A stretch of 64,000 bases of DNA from Nocardioides humi (lineage in GTDB: Bacteria > Actinomycetota > Actinomycetes > Propionibacteriales > Nocardioidaceae): the NCBI RefSeq assembly GCF_006494775.1, contig NZ_CP041146.1, positions 5,022,001-5,086,000 of the forward strand. Direction: 5' to 3'. Below the pieces are notes generated by a model. That model was given only the letters and a program-made list of their open reading frames with translations. It was not told the origin of the DNA and made no database searches. The translations under genes were made by a program, and so were the position numbers. Numbering within the stretch: the stretch's first letter is position 1; every line of letters starts with the position of its first letter. Positions 25,579 to 34,905 of this stretch are shown here, piece by piece.

Positions 25579-27186
25579 ATGAACCAGCCCCTGGACCTGC
25601 ACGGCTCCTTCCACGTCTACGACACCACCCTGCGCGACGGCATGCAGCAGGAGGGCCTCAACCCGACGGTGGCGGACAAGCTCGCGATCGCGCGGCACCT
25701 GGACGGCCTGGGCGTGGGGTACATCGAGGGCGGCTGGCCGGGCGCGAACCCCAAGGACACCGAGTTCTTCCGTCGCGCGGCGGAGGAGCTGGACCTCAAG
25801 CACGCCCGGCTCGCGGCCTTCGGCTCCACCCGGAGGGCGGGCCTGCTCGCCGCCGACGACCCGCAGGTCGCGGCGCTGCGCGACAGCGGAGCGGGCGTGG
25901 TGACCCTGGTCGCGAAGTCGCACGTCGGCCACGTCGAGAAGGCGCTGCGGACCACGACCGAGGAGAACCTCGCGATGATCCGCGACACCGTCTCCCACCT
26001 CCGTGCGGAGGGCCAGCAGGTGTTCCTCGACGCGGAGCACTTCTTCGACGGGTACCGCCTCGACCGGTCCTACGCGCTCGAGGTGCTCCGGACGGCGTAC
26101 GACGCCGGCGCGGACGTGATCGCGCTCTGCGACACCAACGGCGGGATGCTCCCGGGCTGGGTGTCCGACGTGGTCCACGACGTCATCGAGAACGCCCAGG
26201 TCCGGGTCGGCATCCACTGCCACAACGACACCGGCTGCGCGGTCGCCAACACGCTCGCCGCGGTCGAGGCCGGCGCCACCCACGTCCAGGGCTGCATCAA
26301 CGGGTACGGCGAGCGCACCGGCAACGCCGACCTCGTCAACGTCGTCGCCAACCTCGAGCTCAAGCTGGACCGCCAGGTGCTGCCCCCCGGCCTGCTCACC
26401 GAGGCGACCCGGATCGCGCACGCCGTCGCCGAGGTGACCAATGTGCCGCCCGCCTCGCGCCAGCCGTACGTCGGGGCGTCGGCGTTCGCGCACAAGGCCG
26501 GCCTGCACGTCAGCGCGATCAAGGTCGACCCCGACCTCTACCAGCACATGGACCCCGCCGGGGTCGGCAACGACATGCGGCTGCTCGTCTCGGACATGGC
26601 CGGGCGCGCCACCATCGAGCTCAAGGGCCGCGAGCTCGGCTTCGACCTCTCCGACAACCCCGAGCTGGTCACCCGGGTGACCAATCGGGTCAAGGAGCTG
26701 GAGCTGCGCGGCTACACCTTCGAGGCCGCGGACGCCTCCTTCGAGCTGCTCCTCGCCGAGGAGGTCGACGGGCGGCGGCCGTCGTACTTCGACGTCGAGA
26801 GCTGGCGGGTGATCACCGAGACCCTCACCCACGCCCAGCCCGACGAGGAGGCCGTCTCCGAGGCGACCGTCAAGCTCCGCGCGGCGGGCGTGCGCTATGT
26901 CGTGACCGGCGAGGGCAACGGCCCGGTCAACGCGCTCGACCAGGCGCTGCGCGCGGCGATCGAGCAGGCGTACCCGGAGATCGCGAAGTTCGAGCTGATC
27001 GACTTCAAGGTCCGCATCCTCGACCAGGGGCACGGCACCGACGCGATCACCCGGGTGCTCATCGAGACCACCGACGGTGCGTCGTCGTGGGTGACCGTCG
27101 GCGTCGGCGCGAACGTGATCGAGGCGTCCTGGGAGGCGCTCGCCGACAGCCTCACCTTCGGCCTGCTGCGCCAGCATCGGGACTGA
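25579..27186 (+). CDS. cimA: (R)-citramalate synthase
   Basis: A 535-residue protein of the LeuA/HMGL superfamily that condenses pyruvate and acetyl-CoA to citramalate, feeding isoleucine without threonine. Signatures are [13 protein letters not shown] (HMGL motif), [14 protein letters not shown] typical of Cim[21 protein letters not shown] (metal site), [20 protein letters not shown], and a C-terminal LeuA-like regulatory dimer domain from about residue 400 ([19 protein letters not shown]). ATG 25579 is preferred over TTG 25549, which lies inside the T-tract of the attenuator. It is regulated by that attenuator. Confidence 0.92.
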   Translation: MNQPLDLHGSFHVYDTTLRDGMQQEGLNPTVADKLAIARHLDGLGVGYIEGGWPGANPKDTEFFRRAAEELDLKHARLAAFGSTRRAGLLAADDPQVAALRDSGAGVVTLVAKSHVGHVEKALRTTTEENLAMIRDTVSHLRAEGQQVFLDAEHFFDGYRLDRSYALEVLRTAYDAGADVIALCDTNGGMLPGWVSDVVHDVIENAQVRVGIHCHNDTGCAVANTLAAVEAGATHVQGCINGYGERTGNADLVNVVANLELKLDRQVLPPGLLTEATRIAHAVAEVTNVPPASRQPYVGASAFAHKAGLHVSAIKVDPDLYQHMDPAGVGNDMRLLVSDMAGRATIELKGRELGFDLSDNPELVTRVTNRVKELELRGYTFEAADASFELLLAEEVDGRRPSYFDVESWRVITETLTHAQPDEEAVSEATVKLRAAGVRYVVTGEGNGPVNALDQALRAAIEQAYPEIAKFELIDFKVRILDQGHGTDAITRVLIETTDGASSWVTVGVGANVIEASWEALADSLTFGLLRQHRD

Positions 27187-27200
27187 CGCCGACCGTCGTC

Positions 27201-27803
27201 TCAGGCGGGGGAGTCGGCGCCGACCACGCGGCGTACGAGATCGGTCCAGCCCGCGATCACCTGCTCCTCGGTCAGGCCGCCGACGTCGATCTGCTGGCGC
27301 AGCACGGGAACGCTCAGGGGAGCGACCAGGGCGGTCGCGAGGTAGCCGAGGTCGCCGTGCACGCCGAGCTGGGTGAGCAGCATCCGGACGTGGAGCGCGA
27401 CGAACCCCAGCACGGCGTAGTTCTCGCCCCACGTGCTGCCCGCCGCCTCGATCAGCGCGGCCTGTTCGCGGTGGTGGCGCAGCCGGGACGCGCCGAAGGC
27501 GAGCAGCCGCTCCATCGGCGGCGCGCCCGGTCCGAGCGGTGGCGGGCCGCTGATGACGCTGGCCTGCCACTCCTGCTCGCGGTGGTCGAGCAGCGAGGCC
27601 ATCAGGCCCTCGCGGCTCCCGAACCGGCGGAACACCGTCCCCTTGCCGACCCCCGCCCGAGCCGCCACGGCATCGGTGGTGAGGTCGGCGACGCCGCAGC
27701 GCTCGACGAGCTCGGCCGCGGCCTGCAGGAGCGCTTCCCGGTTGCGGGCCGCGTCGCGTCGTACGACGGGCGCCGCGGTGAGCAGGGGGAGGGGCTTCGG
27801 CAT
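27201..27803 (-). CDS. TetR/AcrR-family regulator
   Basis: A 200-residue protein starting MPKPLPLLTAAPVVRRDAAR at the ATG complementary to 27801-27803. The HTH is at about residues 18-65 (VERCGVADLTTDAVAARAGV, then KGTVFRRFGSREGLMASLL). The ligand-binding part is helical and unremarkable. It diverges from an FMN-reductase gene, and the palindrome at 27901-27920 lies between them, so it probably represses that gene and itself. An upstream ATG at 27911 would make the coding sequence overlap the palindrome. Confidence 0.85.
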   Translation of the reverse strand: MPKPLPLLTAAPVVRRDAARNREALLQAAAELVERCGVADLTTDAVAARAGVGKGTVFRRFGSREGLMASLLDHREQEWQASVISGPPPLGPGAPPMERLLAFGASRLRHHREQAALIEAAGSTWGENYAVLGFVALHVRMLLTQLGVHGDLGYLATALVAPLSVPVLRQQIDVGGLTEEQVIAGWTDLVRRVVGADSPA

Positions 27804-27900
27804 GGTCTCGTCACAGTAACGGGCAGCGCCGACGACGGTCGGGTCTGCCGTCGACGTCCGGGTCCTCACGTTCTGAGAAATATTCCAGCCCGGGGAATGG

Positions 27901-27920
27901 AAGCGGACCACGGTCCGTTT
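27901..27920. promoter_or_regulatory. Probable TetR operator
   Basis: CGGACC-AC-GGTCCG (27904-27917) is a perfect 6+6 palindrome that extends to A/T pairs outside. It lies 9 nt before the FMN-reductase ATG. Confidence 0.6.
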
Positions 27921-27928
27921 CGATCTCC

Positions 27929-28486
27929 ATGACTGACACCCAGAAGACCCGCGTCGCCGTGCTCGTCGGCAGCCTCCGCGCCGACTCCGTCAACCGCAAG
28001 CTCGCCGAGCTCCTGCGCGACGAGGCGGCGACCGACGTCGTGCTCGACATCGTCGAGGGGCTCGACCGGCTCCCCTTCTACAACGAGGACATCGACGGCG
28101 AGAACGCTCCCGCCGCCGCCGTGGCCGTGCGCGAGCGGGTCGCCCTGGCCGACCGCGTGCTGGCCGTGACCCCGGAGTACAACGGCACCCTCCCGGCCGT
28201 GCTCAACAACGCCATCGACTGGCTCTCGCGTCCCTACGGCGCCGGCGCGATCAGCGGGAAGCCGTTCGCGGTCATCGGCACCACGCCCACGCCGTACGGC
28301 GGCAAGTGGGCCCACGAGGACGCCGCCCGCTCCGCCGGCATCGCCGGCGCGAAGGTCGTCGCCGACGCGACCGTCTCCCACCCGGCCGGCGAGGGCGACG
28401 TGCTCGTCGACCGCGACGCCCGGGCGAAGCTGCACGACGCCATCGCCAAGCTGGTGGCGTTCGCGCCGGAGACCACCGCCGCCTGA
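27929..28486 (+). CDS. NADPH-dependent FMN reductase family protein
   Basis: A 185-residue flavodoxin-like protein (MTDTQKTRVAVLVGSLRADS). The FMN phosphate loop is VGSLRADSVNRKLAELL, and TPEYNGTLPAVLNNAIDWLS is the family signature of azoreductase/quinone reductase-type enzymes. It reduces flavins, quinones or azo compounds with NAD(P)H. The divergent TetR and its palindrome suggest induction by an electrophile or quinone. Confidence 0.88.
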   Translation: MTDTQKTRVAVLVGSLRADSVNRKLAELLRDEAATDVVLDIVEGLDRLPFYNEDIDGENAPAAAVAVRERVALADRVLAVTPEYNGTLPAVLNNAIDWLSRPYGAGAISGKPFAVIGTTPTPYGGKWAHEDAARSAGIAGAKVVADATVSHPAGEGDVLVDRDARAKLHDAIAKLVAFAPETTAA

Positions 28487-28501
28487 CAGCCGCCGAGGGG
28501 C

Positions 28502-28513
28502 TACGGTCGGGTC
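28502..28513 (+). promoter_or_regulatory. Leaderless-type -10 for the amidase gene
   Basis: TACGGT (28502-28507) ends 6 nt before GTG 28514, with no Shine-Dalgarno. Confidence 0.35.
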
Positions 28514-29938
28514 GTGGCCGAACTCCACGACCTGACCGCCCTCGAGCAGGGGGAGCTGATCCGCACCGGCGAGATCAGCCCCGTCGAGCTCACCGACCAC
28601 TACCTCGAACGCGCCGCGCGGCTCCCGCAGGAGTACGTCGACGGCGCGTTCGTGCTCCGCGACCCCGACGCCGCACGGCGGCGTGCCCGCGAGGTCGCGG
28701 CCGTGGGGCCGGTGGGGGACGGGGCGTCGCCACTGGCCGGCGTACCCACGGCGATCAAGGACCTCAACCTCACCCGCGGCGTGCCGACGGCGTTCGGCTC
28801 GCCGGTGTTCGCGGACTACGTGCCCGAGGTCTCCGACGGGGTGACCCTCGCGATCGAGGACGCCGGGATGGTGAGCCTCGGGAAGACGAGCACGCCGGAG
28901 TTCGGCTCGCCCTGCTACACCGAGCCGGAGGGACGCCCGCCCGCGGTCACGCCGTGGGACCCGACCCGGATGGCGGGCGGGTCCTCGGGCGGCGCCGCGG
29001 CCGCGGTGGCCGCCGGGCTGGTCCCGGTCGCCCAGGGCTCCGACGGCGGCGGCTCGATCCGGATCCCCGCGTCCTGCTGCGGACTCGTCGGGCTCAAGCC
29101 GACCCGCGGCCGGATCAGCGGCTTCCCGATGTACGGCGACCCGGTCGGCCTCGCCGTCTCGGGATCCATCGCCCGCACCGTCGCCGACGCCGCCGCCCTG
29201 CTCGACGTGCTCGCCGGCCGCCGGGCGGGCGATCCCGCCTGGGCGCCGGACCCGGCCGGCACCTTCCTGTCCGCCGCCGGCCGGGAGCCCGGGCGACTGC
29301 GGATCGCCTGCTTCGACACCCCGGTCATCGCGGACGCCGACGTGCACCCGGAGGTCCAACGCGCCTACGACGACGCGACCCGCCTGCTCGCCTCGCTCGG
29401 CCACGCCGTCGAGGACGTCCCCGTCCCCCTCCCGCCCGAGGCGGTCGCGGTCTTCGAGACCTGCTGGGCGGTGCTGACCGCGCTCTCGACCGTGCCGCTC
29501 GGACCGGGTCAGCGCGAGCAGCTGCGACCGCTCACCCGCTGGCTCGGCAAGCGGGGCGAGGCGGTGTCGGGGCCGGAGTTCGGGCTCGCGATCGGGGCGA
29601 TGCGCCGGTACGCCGCCGATGCGCTGGTCGCGCTGGCGCCGTACGACATCGTGCTGACGCCCACCCTCGCCACCCCGCCGCTCCCGGTCGGCGCGATCCG
29701 CGACGACGCGGATCCGGCGGGCGACTTCGAGGCGCAGAAGCGGTTCACCCCGTGGACCTCGGCGTGGAATGTCACCGGCATGCCCGCCATCTCCCTCCCG
29801 CTCCACCAGACCCCCGAGGGCCTCCCCGTCGGCGTCATGCTCGCCGCCCGCCCCGCCGAGGAGGAGCTGCTCATCTCCCTCGCCGCCCAGGTCGAGGCCG
29901 CCGCCCCCTGGAGGGATCGCCGGCCGCCGCTGTGGTGA
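28514..29938 (+). CDS. Amidase-signature family hydrolase
   Basis: A 474-residue protein (GTG start, MAELHDLTALEQGELIRTGE). It carries the amidase signature: catalytic Lys in GVPTAIKDLN, the Gly/Ser-rich MAGGSSGGAAAAVAAGLVP with the cis-Ser, and the nucleophile Ser in GSDGGGSIRIPA. It hydrolyses an amide of unknown identity. It is not GatA: there is no gatB or gatC near it, and the C-terminal part differs. It ends 3 bp before the convergent bioD stop. Confidence 0.9.
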   Translation: MAELHDLTALEQGELIRTGEISPVELTDHYLERAARLPQEYVDGAFVLRDPDAARRRAREVAAVGPVGDGASPLAGVPTAIKDLNLTRGVPTAFGSPVFADYVPEVSDGVTLAIEDAGMVSLGKTSTPEFGSPCYTEPEGRPPAVTPWDPTRMAGGSSGGAAAAVAAGLVPVAQGSDGGGSIRIPASCCGLVGLKPTRGRISGFPMYGDPVGLAVSGSIARTVADAAALLDVLAGRRAGDPAWAPDPAGTFLSAAGREPGRLRIACFDTPVIADADVHPEVQRAYDDATRLLASLGHAVEDVPVPLPPEAVAVFETCWAVLTALSTVPLGPGQREQLRPLTRWLGKRGEAVSGPEFGLAIGAMRRYAADALVALAPYDIVLTPTLATPPLPVGAIRDDADPAGDFEAQKRFTPWTSAWNVTGMPAISLPLHQTPEGLPVGVMLAARPAEEELLISLAAQVEAAAPWRDRRPPLW

Positions 29939-29941
29939 GGC

Positions 29942-30640
29942 TCAGCCGAACCAGGCCGGGGCCGCGGCCCGGAAGTCCTCGGGCGCCAGGGAGCCGGCGC
30001 CGTCGGGGATGACGGCGAGGACCGGTACGCCGGTGACGCGCGGCAGGTCGGTGCGGTTGCAGGTCTCGGCGACGCCGGGCTCGACGGGCCAGGCGCCGAT
30101 GACCAGGCCCGCGGGCTCGACCTGGACCGCTCGCAGCGCGGTCGTGGTGAGCTCGGTGTGGTTGAGGGTGCCGAGGCCGGCACGGCACACGACGACCACC
30201 TCGACCGGCGAGCCGTCGGCCCGGATCAGCGCGAAGGTGAGATCGCGGGCGATGTCGAGCAGCGTCCCGCCCTCGGCGTCGAGGCGCACCAGCAGGCCGC
30301 CGGCGCCCTCCACGATCACGACGTCGTACGACGGCAGCAGCTCGCGGATCCGGGCGACGTGCTCGCGCACGGTGGGGATCCGCACGCCCTGGCGGCGTGC
30401 CGCGGTGTCGGGGGCGAGGGGCTCGTCCAGGGCGGCGAGCTGGACGGTCTCGACGCCGGCGAGGGCGCGGACCGTGTCGACGTCCGGGGTGTCGGGGTCG
30501 GGACTGCCGATGCCGGTCTGCACCGGCTTGACCACCAGCACCCGGTCCCCGGCGGCGGAGGCCGCCGCGGCGAGCGCCGCGGTGGCGATGGTCTTCCCGA
30601 CGCCGGTGTCGGTGCCGGTCACCACGACGACGCGGGTCAC
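29942..30640 (-). CDS. bioD: Dethiobiotin synthetase
   Basis: A 232-residue protein from GTG 30640 ([20 protein letters not shown]). It carboxylates 7,8-diaminopelargonate to close the ureido ring with ATP and CO2. The P-loop GTDTGVGKT, VKPVQTG and the VEGAGGLLV motif are typical. Its start overlaps the bioF stop by 4 bp. It is the last gene of bioBAFD, which is controlled by the BioQ-type site at 34160-34174. Confidence 0.94.
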   Translation of the reverse strand: MTRVVVVTGTDTGVGKTIATAALAAAASAAGDRVLVVKPVQTGIGSPDPDTPDVDTVRALAGVETVQLAALDEPLAPDTAARRQGVRIPTVREHVARIRELLPSYDVVIVEGAGGLLVRLDAEGGTLLDIARDLTFALIRADGSPVEVVVVCRAGLGTLNHTELTTTALRAVQVEPAGLVIGAWPVEPGVAETCNRTDLPRVTGVPVLAVIPDGAGSLAPEDFRAAAPAWFG

Positions 30641-31764
30641 TGGTGCTCCTTCACGAGCGCCACGAGGACGTCGACCGCGCGCGCCCAGTCGTCGTCGGCG
30701 ACCCCCGCGGTGACGGTGATCCGCAGCCGCGAGATGCCGTCGGGCACTGACGGCGGGCGGAAGCAGCCGACCCGCAGACCGGCCTCCAGCGCGGCGGCCT
30801 GGGCCGCGACGGCGGCCTGCGGCGAGGACATCGGCACGGACAGCACCGCGCCCGCGGGCGCGACGACGCCGAGCACGTCGGCCAGCGCGGCCACCCGCTC
30901 CCGGACCAGGGCGCCCAGCCCCGGCCGCGAGCGGACCGCCCGGAGCGCGGCCAGCGCACCGGCGGTCGGGGCGGGCGCGAGGCCGGTGTCGAAGATGAAC
31001 GGGCGGGCCCGGTTGACGAGATGCTCCCGCAGTGCGACCGGCCCGAGCACGGCACCGCCCTGCGCACCCAGCGCCTTCGACAGCGTCGCCGTGACGACCA
31101 CATGCGGGAGCCCGGCGAGTCCCAGCGTCGCGACGAGTCCCGGCCCGTGCACCCCCACGGCGTGCGCCTCGTCGACGACCAGCAGGGCGTCGTACTCCTC
31201 GCAGAGGGTGGCCAGCTCCACCAGCGGCGCCGCGTCGCCGAGCACCGAGTAGACCGACTCGACGAGCACCAGCGCCCGCTCGCCGGCCTCGGCCGCGGCG
31301 GCCAGGCCGGCGCGCACGGCGTCGACGTCGCTGTGCGGTACGACGCTCAGCCGGGCGCGCGAGAGCCGGACGGCGTCGACCAGCGAGGCGTGGACATGAG
31401 CGTCGGAGAGCACGCGCGTGCCGCGGTCGGCGAGCGCGCTCACGACGGCGAGATTGGCGTGGTAGCCGGTCGAGAAGACCAGGGCCGCGGGCTGCGCGAG
31501 GTACGCCGCGAGCGCGGTCTCGAGCTCCTCGTGGAGCGCGAGGGTGCCGGTGACCAGCCGCGAGGCGCTCGCGCTGGATCCCCAGCGCAGCGCGGCGTCC
31601 GCGGCCGTCTGCCGGACCTCGGGGTCGCGCGCGAGGCCGAGGTAGTCGTTGCCGGCCAGGTCGATCGTGACGTCGTCCGCCGCCCGCGGCCGCAGCCGCC
31701 GGGTCAGTCCCGCGGCCTCCCGTGATGCGGCCTCCGCGGCGAGCCACTCCTCCCACGCAGTCAT
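30637..31764 (-). CDS. bioF: 8-amino-7-oxononanoate synthase
   Basis: A 375-residue PLP enzyme ([20 protein letters not shown]) that condenses pimeloyl-ACP/CoA with alanine. Motifs are [35 protein letters not shown], and the PLP lysine in [11 protein letters not shown]. It overlaps bioA by 4 bp (ATGA) and bioD by 4 bp. Confidence 0.94.
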   Translation of the reverse strand: MTAWEEWLAAEAASREAAGLTRRLRPRAADDVTIDLAGNDYLGLARDPEVRQTAADAALRWGSSASASRLVTGTLALHEELETALAAYLAQPAALVFSTGYHANLAVVSALADRGTRVLSDAHVHASLVDAVRLSRARLSVVPHSDVDAVRAGLAAAAEAGERALVLVESVYSVLGDAAPLVELATLCEEYDALLVVDEAHAVGVHGPGLVATLGLAGLPHVVVTATLSKALGAQGGAVLGPVALREHLVNRARPFIFDTGLAPAPTAGALAALRAVRSRPGLGALVRERVAALADVLGVVAPAGAVLSVPMSSPQAAVAAQAAALEAGLRVGCFRPPSVPDGISRLRITVTAGVADDDWARAVDVLVALVKEHQ

Positions 31765-33056
31765 CCCGCTCGCACCGCCGCCCCGATCCCCGCGACGAGC
31801 CGGTCCAGCTCGCCGGCGCCGGCGACGTACGGCGGCATCGCGTAGACCAGGTCCCGGAACGGCCGCAGCCACACACCCGCGGCGAGTGCGGCGTCCGTCG
31901 CCGCGACGACGTCGACGGGGTGGTCGAGCTGCACGACCCCGACCGCCCCGATCGTGCGGACGTCGCGGACGCCGGGCAGCGACCGCAGGGGAGCGAGGCC
32001 CGCGGCCAGGTGGGTGCCGATCGCGCCCACGCGTGCCGGCCAGTCCGAGGCGAGCAGCAGGTCGATGGAGGCGCTCGCGACCGCGCACGCGAGCGGGTTC
32101 CCCATGAACGTCGGCCCGTGCATGACCACGCCGGCCTCGCTGCCGGAGATGCCACGAGCCACCCGGTCGGTCGTCAGGACGGCGGCCAGCGTGAGGTACC
32201 CGCCGGTGAGCGCCTTGCCGAGGCACAGCACGTCCGGCGTCACCAGCTCGCTCGCGAACAGGTGGCCGGTGCGGCCGAAGCCGGTCGCGATCTCGTCGAA
32301 GACCAGCAGCAGGCCGTGCTCGTCGGCCACCTCGCGGAGGATCCGCAGGCACGCAGGCGGGTACGGCCACATGCCGCCCGCGCCCTGGAGCAGCGGCTCG
32401 ACGACGATCCCTGCGAGCTCGTGGGCGTGGCGCGCGGCGAGATCCCGCAGCGCATCGGCCCACTCCGCGATCGAGGCCGGGCTCGCGTCGTACGCCGGGG
32501 GCCGGGGACCGAACACCTGCCCCGGGAGCACGCCCCGCCACATGGCGTGCATCCCGCCGTCGGGATCGGTGACGCTCATCGGGTGGAAGGTGTCGCCGTG
32601 GTAGCCGCCGAGGACGGTGAGCATCCGGGTGCGCCCAGACGGATGATCAGTACGGCCGCAGCCGCGTTGGTACTGGAGAACCATCTTCAGCGCGACCTCG
32701 ACCGCGACCGAGCCGGAGTCCGCGAGGAACACCCGCTCCAGCGGCTCCGGCGTGATCTCGACCAGTCGGCGACCGACCGCGACCGCCGGCTCGTGGGTGA
32801 GCCCGCCGAACATCACGTGGCTGAACCGCGCGGCCTGCTCGGCGATCGCGGCGTCGAGGACGGGGTGACGGTAGCCATGGATCGCCGACCACCACGACGC
32901 CATCCCGTCGACCACCCACCGGCCGTCGACCTCGAGCTCGCCGCCGCGCGCGCCGGTGACCAGCCGCACCGGCGTGGGCTCGGTCATCGAGGTGTAGGGA
33001 TGCCACAGGTGCTCGCGGTCGAAGGCGAGCAGGTCCTCGGTCAGCGCGACGGTCAT
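31761..33056 (-). CDS. bioA: Adenosylmethionine-8-amino-7-oxononanoate aminotransferase
   Basis: A 431-residue PLP aminotransferase using SAM as amino donor. Motifs are HLWHPYTSM (N-terminal BioA signature), [30 protein letters not shown] and the PLP lysine in [10 protein letters not shown]. It starts 7 nt after the bioB stop and overlaps bioF. It is complete, without frame problems. Confidence 0.95.
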   Translation of the reverse strand: MTVALTEDLLAFDREHLWHPYTSMTEPTPVRLVTGARGGELEVDGRWVVDGMASWWSAIHGYRHPVLDAAIAEQAARFSHVMFGGLTHEPAVAVGRRLVEITPEPLERVFLADSGSVAVEVALKMVLQYQRGCGRTDHPSGRTRMLTVLGGYHGDTFHPMSVTDPDGGMHAMWRGVLPGQVFGPRPPAYDASPASIAEWADALRDLAARHAHELAGIVVEPLLQGAGGMWPYPPACLRILREVADEHGLLLVFDEIATGFGRTGHLFASELVTPDVLCLGKALTGGYLTLAAVLTTDRVARGISGSEAGVVMHGPTFMGNPLACAVASASIDLLLASDWPARVGAIGTHLAAGLAPLRSLPGVRDVRTIGAVGVVQLDHPVDVVAATDAALAAGVWLRPFRDLVYAMPPYVAGAGELDRLVAGIGAAVRAG

Positions 33057-33063
33057 GGCGGGG

Positions 33064-34130
33064 TCAGGCGTTCGCGGCGACCTCGGTGCCCGCGCCGCGG
33101 CGGCGGATCGCCGGGTCGTGCTCGACCGCCGGCTCCTCGAAGGCGTCCTCGGCGCCGAGGATCACGAAGCCGTTGTCGCGGATCATCGCGATGTCGGCCT
33201 GCGCGTCCTGGCCCTCGGAGGTGAGGTAGTCGCCGAGGAAGAGCGAGTTCGCGACCTGCAGCGCGGTCGCCTGCAGCGAGCGCAGGTGCATCTCGCGCCC
33301 GCCGGCGATCCGGATCTCCTTGTCGGGGCACACGAAGCGCGCCATCGCGAGGATCAGCACGCAGCGGATCGGGGCGAGCTCCCAGGTGTTCTGGTACGGC
33401 GTCCCGTCGAACGGCATCAGGAAGTTGACCGGGATCGAGTCGGTGTCGAGCGCCTTCAGCGCGAACAGCGCCTCGACCAGCTGCTCGTCGGTCTCGCCGA
33501 GGCCCGCGATCAGGCCCGAGCAGGGGAGAGGCCGGCGCCCTTCGCCCTCCCGATGGTGTCCACCCGGTCGTCGTAGGTGTGGGTCTGGACGATGTTGTCG
33601 TGGTGGGACTCGGCGGTGTTGATGTTGTGGTTGTAGGCGTCCACGCCGGCCGCCTTGAGCCGCTCGGCCTGCCCGTCCTTGAGGAGCCCCAGGCAGGCGC
33701 AGACCTCCACGCCGTCGTACTCCTCCTTGAGGGCCTCGGTCATCTCCACGACCCGGTCGATGTCGCGGTTCGACGGTCCGCGGCCCGACGACACCATGCA
33801 CACCCGGGTCGCGCCGCCGCGCAGCCCGGCGCCGGCCTGCTCGAGCGTCTCGTCCTTCGACAGCCAGGAGTACTTGAGGATCGGCGCCTCGGAGCCGAGC
33901 GCCTGCGAGCAGTAGTTGCAGTTCTCGGGGCACAGCCCGGACTTGAGGTTGACCAGGTAGTTGACCTTGACCGTGTTGCCGAAGTGCGCGCGTCGCAGCC
34001 GCCCGGCCGCCGCGACGACGGACATCAGGTCGTCGTCCGAGGCCCGGAGTACGGCGAGCGCGTCGGCCTCGGTGGCCGCACCTCCGTGGAGGATCCGGGT
34101 GGCCAGCTCGTCGAAGCTCGTGGTGGTCAT
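33064..34130 (-). CDS. bioB: Biotin synthase, apparent frameshift
   Basis: A radical-SAM enzyme inserting sulfur into dethiobiotin. The start is the ATG complementary to 34128-34130 ([16 protein letters not shown]). The radical-SAM cluster motif CPENCNYC, the [14 protein letters not shown] region and [10 protein letters not shown] are in the first frame. The second frame carries [24 protein letters not shown] and [12 protein letters not shown]. They join if the run complementary to 33523-33526 has one more base ([11 protein letters not shown]). The joined protein is about 355 residues, a normal length. It is very probably functional, the break being a sequence error. Confidence 0.93.
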
Positions 34131-34159
34131 GGTGCTCCTCGGGGGTCCTGGGCGTCGAA

Positions 34160-34174
34160 CTGAACAGTGTTCAG
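34160..34174. promoter_or_regulatory. BioQ-type operator upstream of bioB
   Basis: CTGAACAGTGTTCAG is a perfect 7+7 palindrome around a central G, 29 nt upstream of the bioB start. The same core, TGAACAGTGTTCA, recurs at 36255-36267 between bioY and bioQ. Confidence 0.8.
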
Positions 34175-34216
34175 GTCGCTCACGATAGCGGCTGCGGGCC
34201 GAGTGAGCCAGTGTTC

Positions 34217-34290
34217 GCACCTCGAGGGTGCAGGCCGCGCACGTCGTGGCTGCAGAACTCGCACTTCGCGGGTGCAGACCTCACACTTCG
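34217..34290. repeat. 22-bp tandem repeat, about 3.4 copies
   Basis: Units start at 34217, 34239 and 34261, with a partial one at 34283. They share GCAC-x-TCG near the start and TGCAG at positions 13-17. The array fills the space between the bioB control region and the bioN stop. No protein-coding role. Confidence 0.8.
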
Positions 34291-34902
34291 TCAGTCGTCG
34301 CCGAGCCCGCGGGCGTGCAGGGCGTCGCCGGTGGCGCGGGCGTGGGCGACGACTCGGATCACGAGGGGCGTGAGGTACGCGCGGGGGTTGCGGTCGAGGC
34401 CGCGGGCGCGGGCGGCGTCGCGGGTCTCGCCGGCGATGGCGAGGGTGAGCGGGATGCCGCGGATCATCAGCGAGAACGCGAGCGCGACCAGCTCGGGGTT
34501 GACGCCGAAGCGGCGGAACGGCCCGAGCCAGCGGGTGATCGCGTCGACCATCCGCTCGACCGAGGTGGTCGTGGTGAAGACGGTCGCCAGCAGCAGGAGC
34601 GCGACCAGCGCGCCGACGACCACGAAGGCGTGCTCGGCGCCGCGCTGCCAGGTCTGGTACGCCGCCAGCAGGGTCATCGCGACCAGGACGCCGCGCAGCG
34701 CCCGGGCCGCGCGGCCCAGGCGGACGCCGGCGACCACGCAGCCCAGCACCGCGAGTGCGAGCAGGGCGCTCGTCGTGGTGACGCCCCGGAAGGTCACCGC
34801 GACGATGCTCAGGACGAGCAGACCCAGCAGCTTGGCGCCCACGGGGAGCCGGTGGAACACGGAGGTCCCCGGCTGGTAGTCGCCGAGCGGGCTGGCGGCC
34901 AC
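34291..34902 (-). CDS. bioN: ECF transporter T component (BioN-like)
   Basis: A 203-residue membrane protein (GTG start 34902, MAASPLGDYQPGTSVFHRLP) with about five spans and the EcfT coupling motifs near the C-terminus (ARARGLDRNPRAY and ALHARGLGD; Ala-Arg-Gly signatures that bind the ATPases). It is 3 nt downstream of the bioYM frame. Together they make a biotin ECF importer. Confidence 0.9.
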   Translation of the reverse strand: MAASPLGDYQPGTSVFHRLPVGAKLLGLLVLSIVAVTFRGVTTTSALLALAVLGCVVAGVRLGRAARALRGVLVAMTLLAAYQTWQRGAEHAFVVVGALVALLLLATVFTTTTSVERMVDAITRWLGPFRRFGVNPELVALAFSLMIRGIPLTLAIAGETRDAARARGLDRNPRAYLTPLVIRVVAHARATGDALHARGLGDD

Positions 34903-34905
34903 GGA

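Noticed and set aside
28514..29938. Identifying the amidase as GatA of the Glu-tRNA-Gln amidotransferase
   Set aside because: No gatB or gatC nearby and the C-terminal half does not fit GatA; only the general amidase signature is supported.
34217..34290. CRISPR array
   Set aside because: Units are contiguous with no spacers.
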